NCBI GenBank assembly: GCA_002356515.1
Contig: AP017605.1
Location: forward strand, 5,193,020-5,257,019
Direction: 5' to 3'
Length of the DNA: 64,000 bases
Source of the DNA: Mesorhizobium loti
GTDB lineage: Bacteria > Pseudomonadota > Alphaproteobacteria > Rhizobiales > Rhizobiaceae
Shown here: positions 17,936-26,538 of the stretch, piece after piece
How the letters are laid out: each line of letters starts with the position of its first letter
How positions within the stretch are numbered: the first letter of the stretch is position 1
Position numbers and translations under genes: made by a program
Notes under the pieces: generated by a model
Seen by the model: only the letters and a program-made list of their open reading frames with translations
Told to the model about the DNA's origin: nothing
The model's database searches: none

Positions 17936-19366
17936 TCAAGAGCGCACCGGCAATTCCATGCGGATGCGGGCGCCGCGCCATGAACCCGTCAGGATGCGGA
18001 TCGTGCCGTCATGCAGCAGTGCGATCTGCCGGGCAAGATTCAGGCCCAGCCCCGCCCCGCGCGACTGCGGCTGCAAGCGATAGAAGGGCTCGAAGACGTT
18101 CTCGCACTCTTCCGCGGGAATTCCCGGCCCTTCGTCGCGTACCTCGATGCCGCCGGTCCCGTCGATGGCGATCGTGATCGTGCCGCTGCCACCGCCATGC
18201 TCGATTGCGTTGCGCACGAGGTTGGCGAGCGCCCGCTCTATCTGCAGCACATTGACCTCTATCCGGGCCTTGTTGGGCGATGGCTCGAAGGCAAGGTCAT
18301 AGCCGGCCTCGATGGCGAGCGGGGCGAAGTCGGCGGCGACCCGGCTGACGAGATCGTCGAGGTCGACGATCTCGCGCTGGTCCGACGGCCTGTCGAGCAG
18401 CTGATGGTCGAGCAGTTGCTGGGCAAGGTGCGACAGGCGCTCGATGTCGCGCAGCAGCCGCGCGCTCTGCGGCTCCTGCTTCAAGAGTTCGGCGCGTGTG
18501 CGCAGGATGGCGATCGGCGTGCGCAGTTCATGCGCCGCGTCGGTGAGGAAGCGGTTGTGGCGGTCATAGCCCTGGGCGAGGCGGGCAAGCGCCTCGTTGA
18601 AGGCGTGCACCAGCGGCGCGATTTCCTGCGGCACCTGCTTGACCGGCAGTTGCATGGCGCGAGTGCCGATGTCGATGCGCGCCGCTTGGCGGACCGTTTC
18701 GACAAGGCCAGCAAAGGAGCGGCGTACCACGGCTGGCGTCGTCACCAGCGTCGTCGCGCCCATGACGAGGATTATCGGCAAAAGCAGGATCGCGATCACG
18801 AGCGCGAGTGCCGGCAGGGCGCGCTCCCAGTTCCTGCTGCCGTCCGGATTTCGGGCGACTTCGACGGTGGCCGAAATGTTGATTTCGAGGCCGTCGGTCT
18901 GCTGGCGCGACGACTGCGTCGCGGCGATGATCTGCACCGTGCCGGCTCTGGTCGAAGCGTTTTCGATATAGGCTTCCGGCCGCATGTCCTTGTCGGAGAA
19001 TCCGATCGTGGCATGATCGGCCTCGCCAAGCAGGGCGCCGAAGCTCTTGGTGTAGATGTCGGGTATGTTGCCGGAGCGGACGCTCTCGCCGCTGCCATCG
19101 CGAACGATGTACCAGACATTGGGGAAGCCTTCGCGAAACGCGGTGAGTTCTTCCGTATCACGCACGATCAACCTGCCGTCCCTGTCTCGGTCGACGGCAT
19201 CCTTGACCGCGGCGACGGCGGCCTCGTTGTCGATCAAAAGGCGCGGATTGGCGATCCAAAGGGCTGCCGCGCAAAGCACGATGAAGATCAGCAGCGTCGC
19301 CGCCTGCAGCAGGATCAGCCGCCGGACCAGGATCCATTGCAGCGAGCCTGTGCGGACCTTCTTCAC
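17936..19366 (-). CDS. EnvZ/OmpR-type sensor histidine kinase
   Basis: 476 aa: first membrane helix at about 12-38, a periplasmic sensor domain of about 140 residues (40-182), second helix at about 183-208, HAMP-like linker, dimerisation domain with H279 in HELRTP, and a catalytic domain with N-box N386 (LVRNAIEH), G1 box DEGPGIP (411-417) and G2 GAGLGLNLA (437-445). The signal is unknown. The start overlaps the stop of the response regulator gene by 4 nt (ATGA), so they form a coupled pair. Confidence 0.93.
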   Translation of the reverse strand: MKKVRTGSLQWILVRRLILLQAATLLIFIVLCAAALWIANPRLLIDNEAAVAAVKDAVDRDRDGRLIVRDTEELTAFREGFPNVWYIVRDGSGESVRSGNIPDIYTKSFGALLGEADHATIGFSDKDMRPEAYIENASTRAGTVQIIAATQSSRQQTDGLEINISATVEVARNPDGSRNWERALPALALVIAILLLPIILVMGATTLVTTPAVVRRSFAGLVETVRQAARIDIGTRAMQLPVKQVPQEIAPLVHAFNEALARLAQGYDRHNRFLTDAAHELRTPIAILRTRAELLKQEPQSARLLRDIERLSHLAQQLLDHQLLDRPSDQREIVDLDDLVSRVAADFAPLAIEAGYDLAFEPSPNKARIEVNVLQIERALANLVRNAIEHGGGSGTITIAIDGTGGIEVRDEGPGIPAEECENVFEPFYRLQPQSRGAGLGLNLARQIALLHDGTIRILTGSWRGARIRMELPVRS

Positions 19367-20037
19367 GAGGCCGCCCGCAACAGATAGCCGAGGTTGCGGA
19401 TCGCCCGGATCTCGATGCCGGCGGCGACATCGTCGAGCTTGCGGCGCAGCCGCGAAATGTGGGCATCGAGCGCATTGGAACCGATCTCGTCGTCCAGCGC
19501 GTAGACGGCCTCCTCCAGCGCGCTGCGCATGATGGTTCGGCCCGGCCGGCGGATCAGCGTTTCGAGCACCAGCCTCTCGCGCCGGGGCAGATCGAGCGCC
19601 TGGTCCTCGACCAGCGCCTCGCGGTGGCGGAAATCATAGGTGAGGCGGCCGACCATCGTCTGGTTGGCGCGGGAAGTGAACGAGCGCCGGTGCAGGGCAT
19701 GCAGCCGCGCGACCAGTTCCACCGTGGCGAAGGGCTTGACCATGTAGTCGTCGGCGCCGGCATCGAGCCCGGCGACGCGGTCATCCAGCCCGCTCATCGC
19801 CGTCAGCGCGATGACGGGCACATCCAGATGCAAGGCACGCAGGCGCGGTATGAGGCTGAGGCCGTCGCCATCCGGCAGCCGGCGGTCCAGCACCACGGCG
19901 TCGTGATAGCCCAGACGCGCCACCGCCTCGGCATCGGCCAATGTCGCGGCATGGTCGACGATGATGTCCAGGCGCTCGAGCGCGGCCTTCAGCACGGAGG
20001 CCATTTCCGGTTCGTCCTCGATCAACAGGACGCGCAT
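19363..20037 (-). CDS. OmpR/PhoB-type response regulator
   Basis: 224 aa: receiver domain (about 1-118) with acidic pocket E7-D8, phosphoacceptor D51 in VVLDRRLPDGDG and K in MVKPF, then a winged-helix DNA-binding domain ending with ALDAHISRLRRKLDD and RNLGYLLR. The frame is open far upstream, but the ATG at 20037 has a strong AAGGAG 7-8 nt before it and begins the receiver fold. Partner of the kinase encoded next to it. Targets are unknown. Confidence 0.95.
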   Translation of the reverse strand: MRVLLIEDEPEMASVLKAALERLDIIVDHAATLADAEAVARLGYHDAVVLDRRLPDGDGLSLIPRLRALHLDVPVIALTAMSGLDDRVAGLDAGADDYMVKPFATVELVARLHALHRRSFTSRANQTMVGRLTYDFRHREALVEDQALDLPRRERLVLETLIRRPGRTIMRSALEEAVYALDDEIGSNALDAHISRLRRKLDDVAAGIEIRAIRNLGYLLRAAS

Positions 20038-20080
20038 AAATATTCTCCTTTGTCCGCGGCCGGTCGGGGGCCGCGGCCAT

Positions 20081-20473
20081 TCATTCGCATTCCAGCTTGG
20101 GCTGGCGGAAATTGGTGATGAACCAGCGGCCGCCGGAAGCGCGGGCGTAGAATGTGTAGAAGCATTCCTGACGCTCGATATAGCCGGGCGTCTCGGTCTC
20201 TTCATAGACGGTTCCGTGTTTTGTCTGGCGAACCTCGCCGCTCGATGTCCCGGAAACCGCTGACATCGACACCTTGCGCCACTGATAGGCGCGTTCGCCC
20301 TGGCCGAGATCGACGATCGCCGTTGGGGGACCATAATCCAGGACGACCGATTCGACCGGCTGTCCGACATAATTCTTCATGATGTCGGAGGCACAGCCCG
20401 CCAGCGCGAGCGCGATTGCGATGAAGACGATCTTCGGAGCCCGTATCAGGAGGCCGGCGCCACGCGTGGTCAT
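20081..20473 (-). CDS. Small lipoprotein, unknown function
   Basis: 130 aa from the ATG at 20473. A lipoprotein signal with lipobox LALAGC ends near residue 28, followed by SDIMKNYVGQPVESVVLDYGPPTAIVDLG, a pattern of small alphaproteobacterial lipoproteins (SmpA/OmlA-like N-terminal segment). A Cys and aromatic residues near the C-terminus (QECFYTFYA, WFITNFRQPKLECE) could form a disulfide. The start is uncertain, because an upstream ATG at 20491 is also in frame. It is transcribed with the two-component genes, 43 nt ahead of the regulator. Confidence 0.65.
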   Translation of the reverse strand: MTTRGAGLLIRAPKIVFIAIALALAGCASDIMKNYVGQPVESVVLDYGPPTAIVDLGQGERAYQWRKVSMSAVSGTSSGEVRQTKHGTVYEETETPGYIERQECFYTFYARASGGRWFITNFRQPKLECE

Positions 20474-20658
20474 ATCGGAACAGATTCCCATCATGAAGAT
20501 TACGCGGGACCTAGATCGCGAAGATTGCATCGACATTGCAACGGGCGCGGAAAGCAGGTCCGGTGCCGAAAAAAGCCGGCCATCCGGTGCCGGCGCGCAT
20601 CGAAACACAGGGTTTACGCGATGACCCTGCGGCCACCGCGCAATCCAGTTCGCCCGTT

Positions 20659-21282
20659 CTAGAACCGGTAATTGATGCCGGCCTTCAGTTCATGGCTACC
20701 GATCGTCGTCTTGGAGGTGCCAAGAGCCGATGTCGTCTCGACGCCGGGGGTGCGGACATAGTCGTACTCGACCTTGGCGGACAGCCCGCCGGCAAAGCCC
20801 TGTTCGATGCCGGCGCCAAGGAGATAACCGACCTTCCATCCGTCGGCGTTGCTGACGTTGTCGCTCTTGTCGAATTTGGTCAGTGCAACACCGCCGGTTC
20901 CAAACAGCAGCGTCTGGTCGAAGCTCACGCCTGCCTTGGCCTTGGCGGCCCCGCGCCATTTCTCCTTGATCTTGCCGCCATGGACGTCGTGTTCGGCGCC
21001 GCCAAGATAGGAACCCTCAATCTCGGCGCCAAGAACGGCGGGACCCATTTGCTGGTTGTAGCCGGCCTGAACGCCGCCAGCGAAGCCGTTCCGATCAGCG
21101 AACGGATTGGGCATCTTCGTGAACGCCGTGCCGCCATGGACGCCGACATAGGCGCCGCTCCACTGGAAGGCGGGGGGATCATTGTAGGTCGGTGAAAGGT
21201 CGGCGGCCATCGCCGGCCCGAGAAGGCAGATGCCAAGGACACCGGCCGTCAGGACGATCTTTGCTTGAGAGGACACGAGCAT
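20659..21282 (-). CDS. Omp25/Omp31-type outer-membrane beta-barrel protein
   Basis: 207 aa from ATG 21282: signal peptide ending LLGPAMA, then ADLSPTYNDPPAFQWSGAYVGVHGG, the standard N-terminus of rhizobial and Brucella Omp25/31-like porins, alternating strands such as GGVQAGYNQQ and VLGAEIEGSY, and the C-terminal signature HELKAGINYRF ending in Phe for barrel insertion. The size fits an eight-stranded barrel. GGAG stands only 2-3 nt before the chosen ATG, so an earlier start is possible. Role: structural or small-molecule surface protein, not defined. Confidence 0.85.
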   Translation of the reverse strand: MLVSSQAKIVLTAGVLGICLLGPAMAADLSPTYNDPPAFQWSGAYVGVHGGTAFTKMPNPFADRNGFAGGVQAGYNQQMGPAVLGAEIEGSYLGGAEHDVHGGKIKEKWRGAAKAKAGVSFDQTLLFGTGGVALTKFDKSDNVSNADGWKVGYLLGAGIEQGFAGGLSAKVEYDYVRTPGVETTSALGTSKTTIGSHELKAGINYRF

Positions 21283-21751
21283 TACTCCAACACAAACGCG
21301 CATCCGGCAAATCGGTACGCAGGTTAACTCCCGGGGAGCCTGACCGTTGGGGTGGTCGGGCTCCGATTTGGTGTCTTCCAGGGATGGCTGCACAGTCCTG
21401 AAACTGGCGTTCGCCAGCTGTGGTAGGGGGTCAGAGCGCCGCGCAACCAGTCACCTGAAAGACGCCGACTGTCTCGCAGGTGAAAATTGCACGCACATTG
21501 CGCAAAATTGAAAAAGACGATTTTGTGCTTTATTTTCAATAAATTAAAATGATCTTGTTTACCCATATTTAAGAATTCGGAACGTGTTCACCACTCGGTC
21601 AGATGCTCGAGCAATGCGGACCATGGCAGTCGGCAGGTAGCCGCGGCGTGTCAGGTTTCGCGCACAGACCGTGCTGGCTTGATGGATGGCCGTCAAGCAC
21701 GTATCTATGGGCCGTGCCCATGAGTCCGGGCATCTCAATTGGGAGACGGCC
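21283..21751. other. Spacer with an AT-rich block, no gene seen
   Basis: 469 nt between the divergent beta-barrel and DUF6460 genes. Positions about 21490-21580 are strongly AT-rich compared with the surroundings and probably hold promoter elements for the outer-membrane protein gene. Short open frames here have no recognisable content. No RNA gene was identified. Confidence 0.4.
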
Positions 21752-22015
21752 TTGTCCGCACTGACGCGCTTTCTCGGCGACTCGCCGCTCAGGGTGATCC
21801 TGAAGCTGCTGGTGGTGTCGTTCCTCGTCGGCCTTGTCATGAATGCCTTCGGCTGGTCGCCGATGGATGTGTTCTACAGCATCCAAAGGTTCTTCATCGA
21901 CCTCTGGAACCTGGGCTTCCACGCCATCGACCGCTTCCTCGGCTATATCCTGCTCGGTGCCGCGATCGTCGTGCCGGCCTTCATCCTGCTCAGGATCGCC
22001 AACTATCGGAAGTGA
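21752..22015 (+). CDS. Small membrane protein, DUF6460-like
   Basis: 87 aa with two hydrophobic helices (about 13-33 and 61-82) separated by an aromatic-rich amphipathic stretch (FYSIQRFFIDLWNLGFHAIDRFLGY). I recognise it as the small integral membrane family often labelled DUF6460 in rhizobia; function unknown. The TTG at 21752 is preferred because GGGAG is 6 nt upstream and the protein then begins MSALTRFLGDSPLR, as its relatives do. The frame is open back to 21686. It converges with the HDAC-like gene, 4 nt away. Confidence 0.75.
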   Translation: MSALTRFLGDSPLRVILKLLVVSFLVGLVMNAFGWSPMDVFYSIQRFFIDLWNLGFHAIDRFLGYILLGAAIVVPAFILLRIANYRK

Positions 22016-22019
22016 ACTG

Positions 22020-22922
22020 TCAGGTATAGCTGGAGGCGACCTCGAACAGGATGGCGTGCCGCTCCGCAAGGGCGGGCACGTCGGTGGAATAGCCGCCACC
22101 GATGACGCCGCAGACCGGAATACCAAGCGCACGAAAATGCCTGATGGCCATCTCATCGCGGGCGCGCAGGCCGTCATCGGAAAGCGCCAGCCTGCCGAGC
22201 CGGTCCTCGGCATGGACGTCGACACCCGCATTGTAGAAGACGATGTCCCAGCGCGCCCGTGCCGACAACTCCGGCAGGATGGCGGCCAGCCTTTCGAGAT
22301 AGGCGGCATCGCCCGTGCCGTCGGGCAGCGCGATATCGAGGTCGGAGGCGATTTTGCGCACAGGGTAGTTGCGATCGCCGTGCATGGAGAAGGTGAACAC
22401 GCGAGGCTTGTCGCGCAGAATATCCGCCGTGCCGTCGCCCTGATGCACGTCGAGATCGACGACCAGGATGTTTTGGGCGGCACCCTCTGCGAGCAACACC
22501 AGCGCGGCGACGGCGACGTCGTTGAAGGTGCAGAAGCCGGCACCTTGCGCGCGCCGCGCATGATGGCTGCCGCCGGCGGTGTTGCAGGCAATGCCGTGGC
22601 GCAAGGCAAGCCGCGCCGCCAGCACCGTGCCGCCGGCGGCAAGCTGCGCGCGCAGCGAAACGCGGGGGCCGACCGGAAAGCCGATCTCGCGTTCGATTTT
22701 TTCCGGCACCAAACAGCTGATGACCTGGTCGACATAGTCGCCCGCATGGGCAAGTTTCAGCCATGACGCCGGCGCGGGGTCCGCTGTGTTGAGCACCCCG
22801 GGACCGGCCAGGCCACGTGCGCGCAAGGCCTCCATCAGCAGCGGATACTTGCTCATCGGGAAGCGATGGTTGGTGGCGAAGCCGGCGTCGTAGTCGGGGT
22901 GGTGGACGATCTGCAGGGGCAT
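22020..22922 (-). CDS. Histone-deacetylase-family amidohydrolase
   Basis: 300-aa zinc-dependent deacetylase-like enzyme (class II-type HDAC/acetylpolyamine amidohydrolase superfamily). Active-site elements are visible: GGSHHARRAQGAGFCTFND (tandem His), VVDLDVHQGDGT (zinc ligands D and H), YNAGVDVHAEDRLG (third ligand D), and the GGGYS loop near the C-terminus where the transition-state Tyr sits. Bacterial members deacetylate acetylated polyamines or small amides rather than histones. The substrate here is unknown. Start ATG 22922. The MATE transporter gene is divergent. Confidence 0.9.
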   Translation of the reverse strand: MPLQIVHHPDYDAGFATNHRFPMSKYPLLMEALRARGLAGPGVLNTADPAPASWLKLAHAGDYVDQVISCLVPEKIEREIGFPVGPRVSLRAQLAAGGTVLAARLALRHGIACNTAGGSHHARRAQGAGFCTFNDVAVAALVLLAEGAAQNILVVDLDVHQGDGTADILRDKPRVFTFSMHGDRNYPVRKIASDLDIALPDGTGDAAYLERLAAILPELSARARWDIVFYNAGVDVHAEDRLGRLALSDDGLRARDEMAIRHFRALGIPVCGVIGGGYSTDVPALAERHAILFEVASSYT

Positions 22923-23054
22923 GAACGGGATCCGGCGGCTTCGCGCCAGACCGGGATTTCGGTTGGCCGTCGCGGGAAGAGTGATTGCGCGGTGGCCGGA
23001 AAATGGGGCACATCGGCTCTTCGATCAAGCCGCAATCAGCAAGGCAGCAATCCT

Positions 23055-24395
23055 TTGGACAAGGGTGCAACCCCAGCCGACGCCAGATCTTTTATCGTCA
23101 CCAACCGCTCGGTGCTCGCCATCGCGGTGCCGATGACGCTCGCCTATCTGACCACGCCGATGCTTGGCCTGGTCGACACGGCTGTTGTCGGACAGTTCGG
23201 CGACGCGGCTCTTCTCGGCGGCCTTGCGGCGGGCGCGCTTGTTTTCGACGTCGTCTTCACCAGCTTCAATTTCCTGCGTTCGGGCACCACCGGCCTCGTC
23301 GCCCAGGCTTTCGGGCGTGGCGACGCGCTCGAGGAACAGGCGGTGTTCTGGCGCGCCGTTCTGATCGCGGTCGTTGCCGGCATCGTGCTGGCGGCACTTT
23401 CGCCGCTGATCGCCATCGGCGGCCAGTGGTTCATGGGCGCTGAACCGCGCGTCAGCGAGGCGATGGGCGTCTACATCGGGATCAGGCTGCTTGCCGCACC
23501 GTTCTCGCTGATCAACTACGCCATTCTCGGCTATGTCCTGGGGCGTGGCGAGGGTGGGCTCGGCCTTGTGCTGCAACTGGTGTTGAACGGCATCAACATC
23601 GCGCTCTGCTTCCTGCTTGGCCTGGAACTTGGCTGGGGCGTTGCAGGCGTCGCTTGGGCAACCGTCACGGGCGAATTCCTGGCCATGCTGCTGGGTCTTG
23701 CCATCGTGGTCCGCCGCTTTCGCGCGAGCCCGCCCTTGCCGCGCCATCGGCTGCTCGACATGGCCGCCTTCCTGCGCATGCTGTCGCTCAACCGCGATAT
23801 CATGATCCGCTCGTTCTCACTGCTTGCCGCCTTCGCGCTGTTCACCCGCCAGGGTGCGCAGTTCGGCACGGTGACGCTGGCTGCCAATGCGGTGTTGATG
23901 AACTTCTTCCTCGTCGCCGGCTATTTCCTCGACGGTTTTGCCACCGCCGCCGAACAGCTCGCCGGCCGTGCCGTCGGCGCGCGTGCCGAGCAGCCTTTCC
24001 GGCAGGCGGTGCGGTTGACCCTGTTCTGGGGTTTCGGACTGGCCGGCGCCGCGACCCTTGTGCTGCTCTCGGCCGGCGCCAATCTGGTCGCCACCGTCAC
24101 GACATCGCAGGAGGTCCGCTCGGTCGCCGACATCTATCTGCCCTGGGCGGCGTTCACCGCGCTGAGCGGCGTGCTGGCGTTCCAGATGGACGGCGTCTTC
24201 ATCGGCGCGACCTGGTCGCGCGACATGCGCAACATGATGTTGCTGTCCTTCATGGTCTTTGCCGTCGCTTTGCTGACGCTCGCGCCCGCCTTCGGCAATC
24301 ACGGCCTGTGGGCGGCGCTGCACGTGTTCCTGCTGGCGCGCGGCCTCAGCCTGCTGGCGATCCTGCAGCTAAGGGTGCGCACGGCGTTCAGCTGA
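23055..24395 (+). CDS. MATE-family efflux transporter (DinF-like)
   Basis: 446-aa multidrug and toxin extrusion protein with twelve hydrophobic segments in two halves. The start of helix 1, AIAVPMTLAYLTTPMLGLVDTAVVGQFG, is the MATE hallmark, and SFNFLRSGTTGLVAQAFGRGD is the typical loop after helix 2. It exports organic cations or similar compounds using a Na+ or H+ gradient. The frame is open to 22866 but overlaps the divergent gene; a TTG at 23055 with AAGG ten nt upstream gives the standard family length, so I chose it with moderate certainty. Confidence 0.88.
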   Translation: MDKGATPADARSFIVTNRSVLAIAVPMTLAYLTTPMLGLVDTAVVGQFGDAALLGGLAAGALVFDVVFTSFNFLRSGTTGLVAQAFGRGDALEEQAVFWRAVLIAVVAGIVLAALSPLIAIGGQWFMGAEPRVSEAMGVYIGIRLLAAPFSLINYAILGYVLGRGEGGLGLVLQLVLNGINIALCFLLGLELGWGVAGVAWATVTGEFLAMLLGLAIVVRRFRASPPLPRHRLLDMAAFLRMLSLNRDIMIRSFSLLAAFALFTRQGAQFGTVTLAANAVLMNFFLVAGYFLDGFATAAEQLAGRAVGARAEQPFRQAVRLTLFWGFGLAGAATLVLLSAGANLVATVTTSQEVRSVADIYLPWAAFTALSGVLAFQMDGVFIGATWSRDMRNMMLLSFMVFAVALLTLAPAFGNHGLWAALHVFLLARGLSLLAILQLRVRTAFS

Positions 24396-25467
24396 GTGGC
24401 TTGGGCGCCCATCGATCGAGATGGCTGTCGCGCAGTTCGCGAATGGACTTCAGCCGCTCGGTTTCGGCAAATTGCGCCATCGCGGCGACGATCCGACCCG
24501 GAAGCGCCGGCCCGGCATAGATCATGCTGGTGTAGAGCTGCACCAGATCGGCCCCGGCGCGGATCTTCTCCAGTGCCGCATCGGCAGAATCGACGCCGCC
24601 GACCCCGACGATGGCGATATCCGAGCCAAGCAGCTTGCGCATCTTCGCCAGCACGATGGTCGAGCGTTCGAACAGCGGTTTTCCCGAAAGCCCACCGGTC
24701 TCGCCGGCGGCGCCAGTGCTGCGCAATGCCGGCCGCGAAATGGTGGTGTTGGAGACGATGATGCCGTCGATCCGTTTTTCAACGACCTCGGCGGCGATGT
24801 CCTCCAGTTCGGCTTCGACCAGATCCGGCGCAATCTTCAGGAAGACCGGCGGCTGGGCTGCGGCTGACGCGCGCGCGGCCATGACACGCGACAAAAGTTC
24901 GCCGAGCTGCTCGCGCGCCTGCATGTTGCGCAGGCCGGGCGTGTTGGGCGAGGAGATGTTGACCGTCAAATAGTTGGCATAGGCGGCAAAGCGCGCGACC
25001 CCGCGCTCATAGTCACTGACGCGATCGGTGCTGTCCTTGTTGGCGCCGATGTTGACGCCGACAATGCCGGGACGTCCCTGGCGCGCGGCAAGGCGCTTTT
25101 CGGCCGCTGCGTGGCCCTCATTGTTGAAGCCCAGCCGGTTGATCACTGCTTCGTCCGCCGTCAGTCGGAAAATGCGCGGCTTCGGATTGCCGGCCTGCGG
25201 CAGCGGCGTGACGGTGCCGACCTCGGCAAAGCCGAAGCCGAGGCCAAGCAGCGCGTCGGGCACCTCGGCGTTCTTGTCGTAGCCGGCCGCCATGCCGAGC
25301 GGGTTGGGGAAATCGAGGCCGCAAAGGCTGACCTTCAGCCTGATGTCGCGCACCGCCCGCGCGCCGACCGGCAATCCGCAACGCAGTGCGGCGATCGACA
25401 TCCCATGCGCGGTTTCCGGATCGAATGTGAAAAGCAGTTTTTGGCCAAGCCGGTCGAACAGACTCAT
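24388..25467 (-). CDS. pyrD: Dihydroorotate dehydrogenase (quinone), class 2
   Basis: 359-aa membrane-associated flavoenzyme oxidising dihydroorotate to orotate with quinone in pyrimidine synthesis. FMN and substrate motifs are present: NPLGMAAGYDKNAE, NRLGFNNEG, NIGANKDS, NISSPNTPGLR (with the class 2 catalytic Ser region), VFLKIAPDL, SNTTISRP and VGVGGV...GADLVQLYTS. The N-terminal helix MSLFDRLGQKLLFTFDPETAH is the class 2 membrane-binding part. The start overlaps the stop of the DUF952 gene by 4 nt (ATGA). The 3' end overlaps the convergent MATE gene by 8 nt. Confidence 0.95.
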   Translation of the reverse strand: MSLFDRLGQKLLFTFDPETAHGMSIAALRCGLPVGARAVRDIRLKVSLCGLDFPNPLGMAAGYDKNAEVPDALLGLGFGFAEVGTVTPLPQAGNPKPRIFRLTADEAVINRLGFNNEGHAAAEKRLAARQGRPGIVGVNIGANKDSTDRVSDYERGVARFAAYANYLTVNISSPNTPGLRNMQAREQLGELLSRVMAARASAAAQPPVFLKIAPDLVEAELEDIAAEVVEKRIDGIIVSNTTISRPALRSTGAAGETGGLSGKPLFERSTIVLAKMRKLLGSDIAIVGVGGVDSADAALEKIRAGADLVQLYTSMIYAGPALPGRIVAAMAQFAETERLKSIRELRDSHLDRWAPKPLS

Positions 25468-25814
25468 TCGGCCTCCAGCGGCGGGAACTGGTGCGCGCCG
25501 TCGGCGCCAAGCGGCAGCGGCTTGACCCACTTGACGGTGTTCAACTCCAGCACGTCGTAGAGATGCGGAAACAGTGCGCCGCCGCGCGAAACCTCGTATT
25601 TCAGGGCAGGCCCCAGGCTGGCCTCGTCGATGGCCACCAGCAGCAGGTCCGTCTGGCCGGCAAAATGCTTTGCCGCGGTTTCCCGGACCTGCGCTGCCGT
25701 GGAGAAATGGATGAAGCCGTCGGCGACGTCGATCGGCGCGCCGGTAAAGCGGCCGCCGGCTTCGGCCTCGCGCCAAAGCGCTTGCGGGGTTATCTTGTAG
25801 ATAATCTGAGACAT
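25464..25814 (-). CDS. DUF952 family protein
   Basis: 116-aa small cytoplasmic protein of the DUF952 family: IYKITPQALWREAEAGGRFTG, then DVADGFIHFSTAAQV (the conserved GFIHxS), then a LLLVAIDE strand and GGALFPHLYDVL. It is fused or adjacent to pyrD in many alphaproteobacteria; function unknown. Four-nt overlap with pyrD indicates translational coupling. Start ATG 25814 without a strong ribosome-binding site. Confidence 0.87.
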   Translation of the reverse strand: MSQIIYKITPQALWREAEAGGRFTGAPIDVADGFIHFSTAAQVRETAAKHFAGQTDLLLVAIDEASLGPALKYEVSRGGALFPHLYDVLELNTVKWVKPLPLGADGAHQFPPLEAE

Positions 25815-25921
25815 GGTTGCGCTATAGTCCGAACCAGTCGTGCGGGGAAGGCCACGCCAAGGGTCTTCCCCATTTCCGGCGCAAACATGCGATATTTCAG
25901 GCTTTGGCCATGGAGGACAAC

Positions 25922-26356
25922 ATGCGTCTGCAACACATCTTGATCCCCGCCGCGCTGGTTTCACTGGTCGCGGCCTCCGCCTCTTCGGAAGAAACCGACC
26001 GCTATCGACTGGAAAAATCCGCCAACGGCTATGTCCGCATGGACACGCAGACCGGCGCAATGTCGATCTGCGAGGAACGTTCGGGCCAGCTCGTCTGCAA
26101 GGTGGCGGCCGACGAACGCGCCGCTTTCCAGGACGAAATCGACCGCCTGCAAACCTCGATGAAGGCGATGGACGAGCGCGTCACCAAGCTTGAGAATTCG
26201 CTGTCCGCCCGGCTCGAATCGAAACTGCCGAGCGAGGAGGATTTCAACAAGACGATGAGCTACATGGAGCGCTTCCTGAAGGGCTTCATGGGCATCGTCA
26301 AGGATATGGACAAGGACAACGGTGGCGGCGCCCAGCTCAATTCGGAGAAGACCTGA
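25922..26356 (+). CDS. Exported coiled-coil protein, unknown function
   Basis: 144 aa with a signal peptide (cleavage near ASASSEE), a small domain with two Cys (MSICEERSGQLVCKVAADE), a coiled coil at about 75-105 (DEIDRLQTSMKAMDERVTKL and onward), and an amphipathic Met/Phe-rich C-terminus (SYMERFLKGFMGIVKDM). ATG 25922 is preferred over the one at 25910 because GGAGG lies 6 nt before it. Probably a periplasmic protein; no family known to me. A palindromic repeat follows. Confidence 0.72.
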   Translation: MRLQHILIPAALVSLVAASASSEETDRYRLEKSANGYVRMDTQTGAMSICEERSGQLVCKVAADERAAFQDEIDRLQTSMKAMDERVTKLENSLSARLESKLPSEEDFNKTMSYMERFLKGFMGIVKDMDKDNGGGAQLNSEKT

Positions 26357-26361
26357 GCTTC

Positions 26362-26406
26362 CTACAGCGCCGCGCGTCCTTTTGGACGCGCAAAGGACGC
26401 TGTAGT
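26362..26406. repeat. Palindromic intergenic repeat (CTACAGCG...GCTGTAG)
   Basis: Inner perfect arms GCGCGTCC and GGACGCGC around TTTT, outer arms CTACAGCG and CGCTGTAG. From memory, this is a widespread intergenic palindrome in Rhizobium and Mesorhizobium. It may also act as a terminator for the preceding gene. Confidence 0.6.
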
Positions 26407-26538
26407 ACTTTGATCTTGCGAAGTAGGGAAAACGCGGCGCGCTGGTTTTGCCGCTTGAAAACAGCGCGCCGCCCCTCATAATCGTCCGACTGGTCCCGAA
26501 AAGCTCAAAAATCATCGACGGGATTCGGGGAGGAACAT

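Noticed and set aside
21324-21566. 80-codon frame in the AT-rich spacer
   Set aside because: No conserved-looking content, no good start context, and it covers the likely promoter of the outer-membrane protein gene.
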